Source: Gambelia wislizenii (lineage: Eukaryota > Chordata > Lepidosauria > Squamata > Crotaphytidae). From it: a stretch of DNA of 64,000 nucleotides. Location of the stretch: NCBI GenBank assembly GCA_030847615.1, contig JAUMIR010000002.1, forward strand, positions 241,695,809-241,759,808. The letters run 5' to 3'. Below the pieces are notes generated by a model, which saw only the letters and a list, made by a program, of their open reading frames with translations, had not been told where the DNA came from and ran no database searches. Positions 24,139 to 53,960 of the stretch are shown one piece after another. Both the position numbers and the translations under genes were made by a program. Position 1 is the stretch's first letter; every line of letters starts with the position of its first letter.

Positions 24139-25552
24139 GGAATAATGAGATGAACTGAAAGACTGCATATTTTCTGAACCCTTGTAAGTGATCAGTTCAT
24201 GCCCTAAAGCACAAGATGTACTCAACTTTATCTGATTTTCCTGTCCAATAGAGTCATAACAAATCATTATCGGCAACTGCTGTTGGCACCCACCCATCTT
24301 GTGTCGTATCAAAGTATGCAGTAGTTCTCCTTCCTTAAAGTTCACTTAAGACAGAGATATTTCTTCAAACTACTGTACTGCTGTCTGTCCCACAGTTTTA
24401 AGAGCAGACACAAATGGCACAAAGAGCAGGGCTAACTGCAACTCCTAAGGCAGGCCCCCAGTCTCTTGGGTCCCCTGGATCATACTTTTTCTGCCAAACA
24501 TTAAGGGTGAATTGCCACTTCTGGAAACCACCAGGATTGGGGTCCATCTTTTAAATAAGTTACAGTGGCCTCTCCTAGCACTGTTTAGCATGAAGAAATG
24601 CCAGTTTTTCAAAAGTAGACTTCTGGTCAGTTCTAGTTTTATTTTTCTTGTTGGGAGGAGGACACTTTTGGCAGTCCATGTGGCCAAGGGTTCCAGCGGC
24701 AGCAAACTGGCCCCAGACCCACCAAAGAAGCCCGCACAATAATAAGAAATTGTGTAACTAACAAATTGCTACACTTTTGTGACATTCAAAACCTATGGGC
24801 TGAGGAGTTCACCTCACTCTGCCTGATGACTGTCCCTGGGTAGCACTGTTTACATAGTAGCAGAGATTAGCCAGACTTAGGTTAAATAATGAATGAGAAT
24901 GTCATACCTGAAAATAGCACCATACAACCACTGTGATGAAATGCAGGCTGCAAGGGTGTACTCCTTGTGGACAAATCGGAAAACCCTTCCATGTAAACAG
25001 AAGTCTATGCAAATCAATGCCCCCTTTTATCAGATAATTTCAATTTTCAAAGATTCTGTTTTCAAGATGCATTATTGCTCCTCTTGTCTTGCCTTTAGGG
25101 GAAGAATGGGCAAGGTGTTGTAGAAAGTTTATTTGTACGGGTTGCTAATCTTCAAATTTTTCAGCTCCCTTACCAAAAAGTTTCTAGGGGTTTTACTTCT
25201 GAGAGGGAGTCACACAGAGTTGCCACTTTCTATGCTGACCCCATCACCTGTGCCGTTTGCAGCACCTTGATCTGCGGATATTAACAGGTACTTATCTTGA
25301 TACAGAAGAAAGCTTCACTTGTTAACTTCAAGCCATCAAGTTGTTACTAATGACATGGGAACAGGCCTAACCATGTTTTCTCCCCACCCCCACAGGGTGG
25401 AATGCATCTTATCTGTAGCACATGGGTGTACACAGATGCAAATCCATATACATAAAATTAAGATTCTGTCTCTTTGTCAACTTGTTGCTGCATCATGTGA
25501 AAACAGCTGGTTGGATTTTCATAAAATCTGAAGTCTATGTTTGGGACAGAAC

Positions 25553-26300
25553 CACAGAATCATAGAGTTGGAAAGGACTACAAAGGCCATGTAGTCCAGC
25601 CCCCTGCCATGCAGAAATACACAGCTAAAGAATTCTTTAAATAATGCCACGTAACCTCTGTTTGAAGAAGTCTGTTTCATGTTTGAATAGCTTTTACAGT
25701 CAAGAAATTCTGCTTGATCTTTAGGTAGAATCTCTTTTCTTGTGATGTGAATCAAGTAGTGTTCTAGTATCTGGAGTAGCAGAAATCAAGTTTGCTCCAT
25801 CTTGTCCATGACATCCTGTTAGGTATTTAATATGGTTATCATATCACCTTAATCTTATCTTCTCCAAACTAAACATACTCAGCTCTATAAGCTATTCCTC
25901 ACAGGGCTTATTTTCCAGACTTTTTACTGTGTTGGTTGCCCTCCTCTGAACCTGTTTCAGTTGTTTGTCAATACCCTTCTTGAACTGTAGTGCCCAGAAC
26001 TGGACACAGTATTCCAGGTGAGGACTGAGACCAAAGTAGAATAGAGCTGCAATATTATTTCCCTCAGTGTGGATATTATACTCCTATAGATGCATCCTAA
26101 AATGTCATTGGCTTTTTTGGCTTTTGCAGCACACTTCTGACTCATATTTAGCTTGTGATCTACTAAGAACCCTAGATTCTTTTGATTTGTACTGCTTTCA
26201 AGCCATGTGTCATCTAGCCTCTATTTTTGCATTTCATTTTCCCTGCCTAGATGTACTGTAGTACCTTACATTTATCCCTGTTGAAATTCACTTTGTTTTG
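25553..26300 (-). mobile_element. CR1 LINE 3' end
   Basis: Starts cagaatcatagagttggaaa, then the CR1 blocks gtgcccagaactggacacag (25990), 'tactcctatagatgcatcc' (26080) and 'gcacacttctgactcat' (26130). Parallel to the CR1 at 7262-8095 but uninterrupted. Confidence 0.8.
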
Positions 26301-26707
26301 GCCCAGCTCTCCAATCTGTCAAGTTCTTTCACACATAAAAGAATTATAACAGATGATGGCAATGATAAAGAAATAACATTCTGTACCCCAAAATAAATTA
26401 TGGCTTCCCCCAAATTCATATACTGACATTTCCGATGAGATGAGCCAAAGCAATTTCTACATGCAGGGCACATTCAAGCACTAACCTGTGCCAATTAGCA
26501 CCAAATAGATTTGAAGAATAAGAAGTCAGTCTGGACCCCACCCAACACAAGTGGTGGATAATTGCAAATAATACATTCTCACATCCAGAGGAGCCTCTTG
26601 TGCCACATGAAATGCATTCTGAGCTGAAACAATAACTCCAGCCTTGTTTCAGACAGAGCAATGTGTTTCACAGCCAGTAGGGAGAGGCACAGGTATTTTG
26701 CTAGCCT

Positions 26708-27135
26708 AAATACCCTAAAGGCACCAGATCCCCTAGGATCTTGGAAACCAAGCAGGGTCAGAACTGGTTAGTACTTATATGGGTCACAACCAAGGAATAC
26801 CAGCTGCTGTAGGCTGTACAGTTGTCCCTCCGTATCCACGGATTTAAGTATTCATGGTTTGAAAATATTCTTAAAAAAATAATAACCTAAAAAGTAAAGC
26901 TTGATTTTGCCATCTTCTATAAGGGATTCCATTTTACTATGCCATTGCATATAATGGGACTTGAGTATTCACGGATTTTGGTATCCATGGGGGTGGGGGT
27001 CCTGGAACCAAACCCCAGCGAATATGAAGGGACAACTGTATTTCAGAGAAAGGCAATGGCAAACCATTGTGAGTATTCCTTGCCTAAGAAAACCCTATGA
27101 AAGTAATGGGTTGGCCATTGGTTGACAGGCAACAA
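26708..27135 (+). mobile_element. 5S rRNA-derived SINE, split by a MITE
   Basis: The left part has gatcttggaaaccaagcagg and 'ctggttagtacttatatggg', which follow 5S rRNA. After the MITE (26819-27038) the SINE resumes with agagaaaggcaatggcaaac and 'gaaaaccctatgaaagtaat'. 5S-derived SINEs are known in squamates. Not a functional 5S gene. Confidence 0.75.
26819..27038. mobile_element. pogo/Tigger-like MITE inserted in the 5S SINE
   Basis: Ends cagttgtccctccgtatcc and gaagggacaactg, flanked by TA. Nearly the same as 395-608, with a short added G-rich run near 26990, so this is probably one of the younger copies. Confidence 0.85.
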
Positions 27136-27818
27136 GACATGTACAAACGCCACACAGGGAGTGGCATGTTCTCTCAAGGACAACTGAGACTGATGCACAT
27201 GCACAATGTGAAGAACACCCAAATTTGAACACCCAAAGAGAGTTATTCTCCAGAGTAGTTGAAACTAAACAATCATTAATTATGGTTAATGATTCTCCCA
27301 AACACTGGATACTGCAGCTAATGAGAAGTTAACTTCTAAACTAGGCATGGGGAGATCCATAGTGTTGGTCTCCTGTGATTTCTCTTGGGGGAAAATGAAA
27401 AGATAATAGTCTTGGAGTGGGTTGTTCTTAATGAATTGGGCTATAGTCCATGAAACCTCATGTTATAGTTATCTGACAGCCTTCAAGGTGCCACAAGATT
27501 CTTGGCTAGTTTTTCTAACATGACTATCCTTTAGAACTCATTTTCTGCTGTTAATCTGAATATGCCCCAGTATTACTTGAGACTAGCAGAAGGAGGGTGA
27601 AGACAGCTGTGGTTATCTAGAAGTAAGTTAATCTTTGAGTAAAAATGAATAGAGCTGGGTTGATAAGGAATTACAGTATATAGTTTACTGGTAGCATTCC
27701 TTTTAAACACATGACAGCAAATTATAGGCCAATTGTGTACTTCCTATTTTTCTAGTATACCTTGATTAACCAAAAGGTGAAAAGCCTTCCTCACAGTCTC
27801 CTTCTGTTGACCTAGAAC

Positions 27819-28012
27819 AATAGTTCTTAACCTGTGGTCTGGGGACCCCCAGGGGTCTGTGATGTCCTCACAGGGGGTCCGCAAAGGCTTGAAGGCTGCT
27901 TGGCCCATCTCCTCTCTACAGTGCTGCAGCCAAATGACAGGAGCCAAGGCAAAGGCTGGCTGGCTTGGCCTGTGCATTGCCATTCAATCTGCTCCAGCCA
28001 CAAACTTCCAAC
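27819..28012. mobile_element. hAT MITE, 3'-truncated, beside the CpG island
   Basis: Aligns by eye with the left half of the hAT MITE at 12049-12421 (ttcttaacctgtgg, gacccccaggggtct, ggagccaaggcaaaggctgg). It breaks off after 'ccacaaacttcc' at the edge of the island, with no right terminus. Confidence 0.75.
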
Positions 28013-28085
28013 CCAGTGGAAGGCAGGCAGGCAGGCAAGCATCAGCGCTCGCTCTCTCTCACTCTCCCTGGCTTTACTTTGCCTT

Positions 28086-28099
28086 GTAACCATGGTAAC
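28086..28099. promoter_or_regulatory. Perfect palindromic RFX X-box
   Basis: GTAACCATGGTAAC fits the GTNRCC-N(0-3)-RGYAAC consensus with both half-sites intact. RFX1-3 type factors bind such sites. Confidence 0.6.
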
Positions 28100-28130
28100 G
28101 TTCCTCTCCCCCCCACCCCCGTCTCCTACC

Positions 28131-28141
28131 AAGATGGCGGC
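28131..28141 (+). promoter_or_regulatory. YY1-type motif
   Basis: AAGATGGCGGC, the form commonly found just downstream of TATA-less start sites and often overlapping an initial ATG. Confidence 0.55.
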
Positions 28142-28290
28142 GAAGAGAACTCGCTGGGCCAGAGAGTGCGCCTGCGCGGTGGCGATGGCGGCGACCGCGG
28201 CTATGGCCGGGCGGAAGCGGTTGTTTGCCGTGTCTGTGGGGGTGTCTGTGGGTGTGTGTGTACCGGCCTCCAACGGTTTCCGCTTCCGAG

Positions 28291-28410
28291 GCATCAGCAG
28301 CAACAGCAGCAGCAGCAGCGACGACGGTGGTGGTGGTAGTGGTAGTAGCGGGGGCCGGGAGGGCTCGGCGGCAGTGGCGTCGTCATCGTCATCATCATCA
28401 TCATCATCGC
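28291..28410. repeat. Triplet-repeat tracts in the CpG island
   Basis: A CAG-type run (28291-28320), GGT/AGT-type (28326-28348) and a TCA run (28381-28408). Possible length polymorphism in the promoter or 5' UTR. Confidence 0.8.
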
Positions 28411-28769
28411 TTGGGGCTCGCATTTCACTCTTGGGAGAGCAGAGTGAGGTGCGGCGGGTTTCGGTTTCCTGGAGGGTGCGCGCGCACATAGGCCCCCCTC
28501 ACCCCGCCTGGAAGCCGTTGGGCTCGAGCTGAGCGGCGACGTGGTGGGGGGGGAGTTCGTGCTGGTGCCGCCGCCGGAGCTTCCTTGTGGGCGCTAGAAG
28601 TGGCGCCTGGCCTGGCCTGGCTTGGTTGGCTTGGCTTGCGGGGGCCGAGTCGCCTTTTGGCCCCCGCGGGGGTGGGACACGGGGAGGGAGGTGGCTCTGC
28701 TTGGGTACCCGACCGGGGTGGCGATGATGGAGAGAACCTGCTAGTCCCTCCCTTCCTCCCTGAGATTGT

Positions 28770-28975
28770 CACACTACACTGTTATAGCGCTATTATTCCG
28801 CTCTAACTGCTCTGGCTGCCTCCTGTGGAATCCTGGGATTTGCAGTTTAAGGAGGCCTAAGAGCTCTTTGGCTGAGAGTTGTAAATGCCTCTCCCTAAAC
28901 TGCAAATCCCAGGATTCCACAGGAGGCAGCCATAGCAATTAAAGTAGAATAATAGCGCTATAACAGTGTAGTGTG
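28770..28975. repeat. Foldback MITE-like repeat, arms about 85 bp
   Basis: The left arm starts cacactacactgttatagcg and the right arm ends with its complement, ending at 28975. Inner arms contain ggaatcctgggatttgcagt and its complement. Spacer about 35 bp. Confidence 0.85.
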
Positions 28976-28994
28976 ATCATCTTGTGCCTGTTCT

Positions 28995-29513
28995 ACCATC
29001 TCCTATATGTGAGAAGAACTGCCTCACCACCAAAAGCAAAACACAACTCTCACGCCTTGGTGGGTGGGGAAGGTGCAGCTCCTTGTGCAAATGGGGCTAG
29101 TGCACAGGAGGGGACTTTATCACACTACACCACCCCAAGCCTCCTTTTACTTTCCAAATTTCGTGGCCTAAGGGCTCTCTGGCTGAGAATGTTAAATAAG
29201 CCTCCCTAAACTGCAAATCCCAGGATTCCATAGGAGGCAGCCAGAGCAGTTAAAGTGGAATTGTAGCAATATAACTGGCAGTATGAAAGGCCCCATACCC
29301 TGACCATCATCAGCCACCATGGCTGGTGATGGGAGCTGTGGTTCAGGAAATTTGGAAAGTAAAAGGAGGTTTGGGGTGGTGTAGTGTGATAAAGTCCCCT
29401 CCTGTCTGTGCATTGGCCCCGTTTGCACAAGGAACTGCACTTTCCCCACCCACCAAGGCGTGGGAGTTGTGTTTTGCTTTTGCTGGTGAGGCAGTTCTTC
29501 TCACATGTAGGAT
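28995..29513. repeat. Long inverted repeat, arms about 167 bp
   Basis: The arm 28995-29161 is matched in reverse complement by 29346-29513, differing by a few substitutions and a short indel. The spacer (29162-29345) holds half of the 'aatcctggg' foldback family. It lies in putative ZNF740 intron 1. Confidence 0.85.
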
Positions 29514-29539
29514 GATGGCTGTATAAGGGCATTTGTGAT

Positions 29540-29725
29540 CAGTGCTGCAGAGTGATTGCCGTTTTGCACTGTGGTTCCATCCTACAGGAAGATGGGATTT
29601 ATAGTTTTATGAGGCAGCAGGGTTCTTTTGGCTGCTAAATACCCCACACACAAAACTACAAATCCCAGCATTCCATGGAGGGTAAAGTGGTTCAGCTGCT
29701 GTTGAGTCTGCAGTGTTGGTGTATC
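29540..29725. repeat. Diverged foldback repeat
   Basis: Arms around 'gatgggatttatagttttat' and the complementary 'aaaactacaaatcccagcat'; related in design to 28770-28975. Confidence 0.5.
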
Positions 29726-30984
29726 CTAAGAGAAGAAATACTTCTGATTGCATCTGTCCTTCATTCATCAGACCAGGATGGGGACTCTTCAGCTTTCTGG
29801 ATGTTTTGGTTTGCAACCCCTAACCATTAATCATGATGCCTAGAGCTGATGGAGGTGGTAGTCAGCATGTGGAGGACTAAAGATTTCCTGTTTTTGCACT
29901 AAATCGGTGGCCAGCCTGTGACCCTCCAGGTTTTGGGACTACTGCTCCCAGAATTCCTAACTATTGGACTAGCTGGCTCTGGTTTCTGGGAGTTGGAGTC
30001 CAAAACACCTGGAAAGCCACAGGTTGCCCACCACTGCACTAGATGGATGCAACTCTCCTCCCCCATACACATACACACGTACACATACACCCTAATCTGC
30101 ACTGTAAGAATAACTCAAACATACCTTACACACTTGCACTTTAAATCAACCTTTCAATACTGTTGTTATGATTGTTCCTTACCACTTATGTGGTGAAGAT
30201 TTGCAAGTCACTGGTCCAGTATAAGCTTTCCATCCAGAAAGTCCCAGGTTTGATTCCTAACACCCCCAGGCAGGGTTCGGAAAGACTTCTGTCTGAAACT
30301 CTAGAGAAATTTCACTCAAAAATGGGTACATGGATGAGTGGCTTAACTCTTTATCATGCAGCATTGAGTTTACACTTTCCCTCTGCTTATTCTCATGTGA
30401 GGTTCCAGAGGCTGCAAGACTATAAGTCATAGTTAAGGATGCTTCATACCATATCCGATTCCTTTGTAGACCAGCATTTCTGTTGGTGAAGTACTAATAT
30501 GAAGTACTGAAGCAATTACAATAACCCATGTAAGGTTGTGAAGGTGACATGGATGCACACTGAAAGGTTCACATGTACTGTTGTGCTTATTATGCCTGGA
30601 ATGTTTTCCCAGACCATCTCCTTGAAACATCTCTCTTCAGTTCCCTTTTCAAAACCAATTTTAACTATAAAGCCCTTGCTTCATTCCTTTATTCTAACGC
30701 TGAATGCAACATTTTTTTAAAAATACTTCTAGTGACCTTGCTTGTTCCTCTGTTTCTCCCTCTCCCCTTTTTTCTCTTGTTCCCATTTTCTTCCTTCTGC
30801 TCTTAGAACTCCTACCCCACTCATGAAATTCAGATTGATAGCTCCATGGGGCAGGGACCTGGGTGCTTTGCTTACACAGCAATCAACGTGTATTTGCAGC
30901 TCTGTAGTGTGTTAAAATTATCATGTATTATAATCTTTGTGAAGGTTTCTTTTTGATCTTTACATAAGTGGGGAATGTTGCAAA

Positions 30985-31428
30985 CTGAGAAGAATGTTGT
31001 TAACTGCCCTCAAGTTGACTTCAACGTATGGTGACTATGAGTGAAAGACCTCCAAGTCACCCTGTCCTCAACAGCCCTGCTCAGGTCTTGAGTCTATCTG
31101 GAATACAGTCTTCCTGTTTTCTTCTACCTTACCAAGCATGATTGTCTTTTCCAGTGAGTCATGTCTCCTCATGTTATGGCCAAACTATGACAATCTCAAT
31201 TTAGTCATCTTGGCTTCTGGGGAGAGTTCAGGTTTGATTTGCTCTAGGACCCATTTATTTGTCTTTTTAGCAGTCCATGGTATCTGTAGAACTCTTTACC
31301 AACCCCACATTTCAAAGGAGCTGATTTTCTTCTTATCAGCTTTCTTCACTGTCCAGCTTTCACAATCATACACAGAAATGGAAAATACAATGGCATGGAC
31401 AATCCTAACTTTAGGGACTCTTACACAG
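30985..31428 (-). mobile_element. Bov-B (RTE) LINE 3' fragment
   Basis: Contains gactatgagtgaaagacctc, 'gattgtcttttccagtgag', gagttcaggtttgatttgct and 'cactgtccagctttcaca', which together match the complement of the Bov-B reverse-transcriptase C-terminus and tail. 5' truncated. Confidence 0.75.
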
Positions 31429-31462
31429 AACTATTAAGTGCATGCTGTAAGTGCATAATGTA

Positions 31463-31688
31463 GAGAGCCAATGTGGTATAGTAGTCGTTTGAGCATTCGA
31501 CTAGGACTCAAGACCAGGTTCGAATCCCCACTTGGTGCGAAACCCCCTGGGTGACCTTGGGCACTCACACTCTCTCAGCCTCAGGGGAAGGCAAGGGCAA
31601 ACCCCCTCTGAACAAATCTTGCCAAAAAAAAACTTGTAATAGGGTTGCCATAAGTCAGAAACAACTTGAAGGCGCACAGCAATAATAA
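31463..31688 (+). mobile_element. tRNA-derived SINE with Bov-B-like tail (Sauria-type)
   Basis: A box-like agagccaatgtggtatagta, B box-like ggttcgaatcccc, 'gggtgaccttgggca', tail cataagtcagaaacaacttg. The B box is nearly intact. Confidence 0.8.
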
Positions 31689-32427
31689 GAACAAGATTGT
31701 AATGCAGAGTCCTACCTGTTGTTGGACTCTTAACTCCCAGAATTTCTCACTACTGGGTATGCTGGCTAGGGCTGCTGCCACTTTTAATCCCACAACATCT
31801 GAAGGGCCATTAGATTCCCACCCTTGTTGTAATGTGATTGTAGATAATAGCAACTTGAAAATATGTATAGACATGCACTAAAACAAAGTTAGACAACCTG
31901 ATACCCTCCAGACATTTTGGGCTACACTTCCTATCATCGTGGCCATTAGTCAAGGGTGATTAGAGTTGTAGTCCAAAATATATGGAGGGCATCATTTTGA
32001 CCACTGATGCATTAAACAGAGGTGCTTAATAAAAAATTAATGCCTTGCATATTTTTTTGTTCTTGCCTGAGAAAACAGCTTGCTGTTAGTAGCAGTCTTT
32101 GCCAAAAAATCATTGAGTGCCTTGTGCCTGTTGCATAGTATGTAGAATCTTTACATCTGTCCCACCCTGAACAAATGCTTAGAAAACACTGGACATAAAA
32201 TCAGACTTCCATGAGGATCACTCCTCAGGTTCTTAGATGTTTTCAATTGATAGCTGGGTGATGTCTGTATATGAGACTACTCATCCACGCTGTGGAAGAG
32301 TAAAGAAAAAGATGCTTCTCAAGCTTGTACTAGAATTTCATAGAGGTTTTTTAAAATGAAAAGTGACAATGCATTTCAACCTGAGGACCTTCAGGTATAT
32401 TATTGAGCAATACAGCCTTTGCTGTAT

Positions 32428-32925
32428 AGTAGGCCCTTGGAATCCACTGGGGTTTGGTACCAGGACACATGGGACGTTTTCAGACGATCCTTGCCGCACA
32501 AGGATCGCCTGGGAGAGGTTCATTGCAGCAGCGCGGCAGAGGGTCGATTTCTCCGTGAATAAAATCTTGCCGAATATAGCGCAGCAGGCTCCAAGCCTAA
32601 GCGCAAGAGGGATGGACGATCTCGCAGCAGGCACGGTGTCATCCGAAATCGACCCTCTGCCATGCTGCTACAACGAACTTCTCCCGGGCGATATTTGCGC
32701 AGCATGGATTGTCTGAAAATGTCCTTACACTCACATACATACACACACCATGGATACCAAAATCTCTGTATGTTCAAGTTCCATTATATACAGTGGTGTA
32801 GCAAAATGTATATAATGGCAAAATCAAGGTTAGCTTTTGGGGGGGAAACATTGGAAATATTTTCAAACTATGGATGGTTGAATCCATGGATACAGAATCT
32901 GTGGATACGGCAGGCTGACTGTGCT
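32428..32925. mobile_element. pogo-like MITE split by a foldback element
   Basis: The left part 32428-32468 reads 'aggcccttggaatccactgg' then ggtttggtaccagg; the right part from about 32745 reads 'accatggataccaaaatc' and ends near 32920. The two halves flank the foldback at 32472-32726. Confidence 0.6.
32472..32726. mobile_element. Foldback MITE, unknown superfamily
   Basis: Inverted ends ggacgttttcagacgatcc and ggattgtctgaaaatgtcc. Inner arms repeat the complement of gcggcagagggtcgattt at about 32654-32671. GC-richer than its surroundings. No clear target duplication seen. Confidence 0.6.
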
Positions 32926-33303
32926 AGAGGAGGATACTAGAGTAAGTGTCTTATTCTGGTAAAAAATCCGTCTTCTATTAACAACCTTAAGTCCTCTTCA
33001 TCTTTTCCTCTAACCATATTTTTGATTCTCTTTTCTCTGCAAACACTGCAAGTTTATTGTTTTGTGTCATTTACATATGCTCTATGTCTTCTATGTGAAA
33101 CACTAGATATTTATTTGATCACCATAACATAGTCATGGATGACCATTCAGTGCAACAGTGATAACTTGATTACACTGAGTTCCGTATGCCAGTACAGTAT
33201 TACAATTGTGATATATGACTGTTCAAGACAGAAAAGGCTGTGTTCTTTTTTGCTGCTCCTAAATAAGTGGGTCAATTAATCTTTCTTTTGACTTAACCCA
33301 CAG

Positions 33304-33665
33304 GTGGAAACTTAGAGGAGAAGAGACAGGGCTACTGTGACGGCTGTGTGAGGACTTCAGCATCCTTTCTCCTGAGAGGACCATCCTGAAGGGAGAATTT
33401 AGGTTTAGGGTGACTCCTCCTCAAGAGCAGCACAGTCTGTAACTTTTCTCAGCTTTCAACAAGGCTGAGGAAACTTGCTGCGCATCCATTCTGGGCTTTC
33501 CAACTCCAGAAAGATGTCAACAAAGTGGAAGGTATTGGACGGGACCAGCGCAGAAACGATTTACTGAAAAATCTTTGTAGACGTAAAATTCTTTCCTGGG
33601 CAAGAGAGAAAGAAAGCGTAAGGACTTGGCGTAACCTACGTTTTGAGGACTGTCAGACTAACGCG

Positions 33666-33674
<9 letters not shown>
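33304..33674 (+). other. ZNF740: ZNF740 exon with 5' UTR and start codon
   Basis: Acceptor ttaacccacag just before 33304, donor gtaaca at 33675. Most of it is 5' UTR; only the last nine bases (33666-33674) code, for Met-Ala-Gln. The upstream frame in register with this ATG is closed by stops near 33387 and has no earlier ATG, which fixes the start. A 17-codon upstream ORF occupies 33514-33567. The 5' border is less certain than the 3' border. Confidence 0.75.
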
Positions 33675-53543
<19,869 letters not shown>

Positions 53544-53940
53544 GAGTAGGTCGGGAAAGAGGGATTCAGAAAGAGCTGGAAAGCCAAGAGGATTCTTTGT
53601 GGGTCTTTTTCTTCATTTGTTTTTCACACTGTGTTTGCCTGCTGGTCCTGTCTCTGTGGAAGAGGCAGGACCAAGCAGGGCACAGACTTTCAGACAAGGT
53701 CTTGACACTGTAAATACATTGAGGACAAACAGAGACTGGCTGCCAGCCAGGGACACCCTTGCAGTTGTGGATATACTTTGGGTGTGCTTTTAAAAACAAA
53801 CATTATCACCATTTGCCTCAGGAATGGCTTTCAAAAGAATGGTCCTATGAATGAAGGTCGTGTTCATGACTGACCAGAGATCTACCAGCTTGCTCATCTT
53901 TGTACTCACAAGGATGACAGCAGAAGAACAGGTGGATCCT

Positions 53941-53960
53941 TTATATATATATATATATAT
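53941..53960. repeat. (TA)n microsatellite
   Basis: A pure ta/at run in the ZNF740 3' UTR. Confidence 0.9.

Larger units (their letters stand above)
19799..28050 (-). other. Probable CSAD 5' intron, mostly repeats
   Basis: No coding exon recognised. If CSAD starts at the CpG island, this is its first intron plus any small non-coding exons. Contents seen: palindromic repeats (20500, 22995), a SINE-like tail at 23590-23775, a tRNA-derived SINE at 23899-24138, a CR1 fragment at 25553-26300, and a 5S SINE split by a MITE at 26708-27135. A CSAD start in this interval rather than the island cannot be excluded. Confidence 0.5.
28050..28720. promoter_or_regulatory. CpG island: probable bidirectional CSAD / ZNF740 promoter
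   Basis: An abrupt change from AT-rich repeats to GC- and CpG-rich sequence. It holds a palindromic X-box at 28086-28099, a YY1-type AAGATGGCGGC at 28131, an NRF1-like TGCGCCTGCGC near 28167, and (CAG)/(TCA) triplet runs at 28291-28410. CSAD runs left and ZNF740 right from here, as in human where they are head-to-head. Exact start sites and the first-exon donor cannot be fixed; one possible donor is at 28449. Confidence 0.75.

Noticed and set aside
26708..26820. 5S rRNA gene
   Set aside because: Only part of the 5S sequence is present, it is diverged, and it carries a SINE tail.
28130..28450. A separate gene with poly-Ser/Gly protein at the island
   Set aside because: No splice-supported continuation and the residues come from triplet repeats; kept only as a possible upstream ORF.
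27834..28532. 232-codon frame spanning hAT fragment and CpG island
   Set aside because: Its first 100 codons lie in the MITE and have no ATG start; only the ATG at 28134 merits notice.
31463..31530. tRNA gene (clear B box)
   Set aside because: No cloverleaf, and the sequence continues into a shared SINE body and tail found elsewhere in the window.
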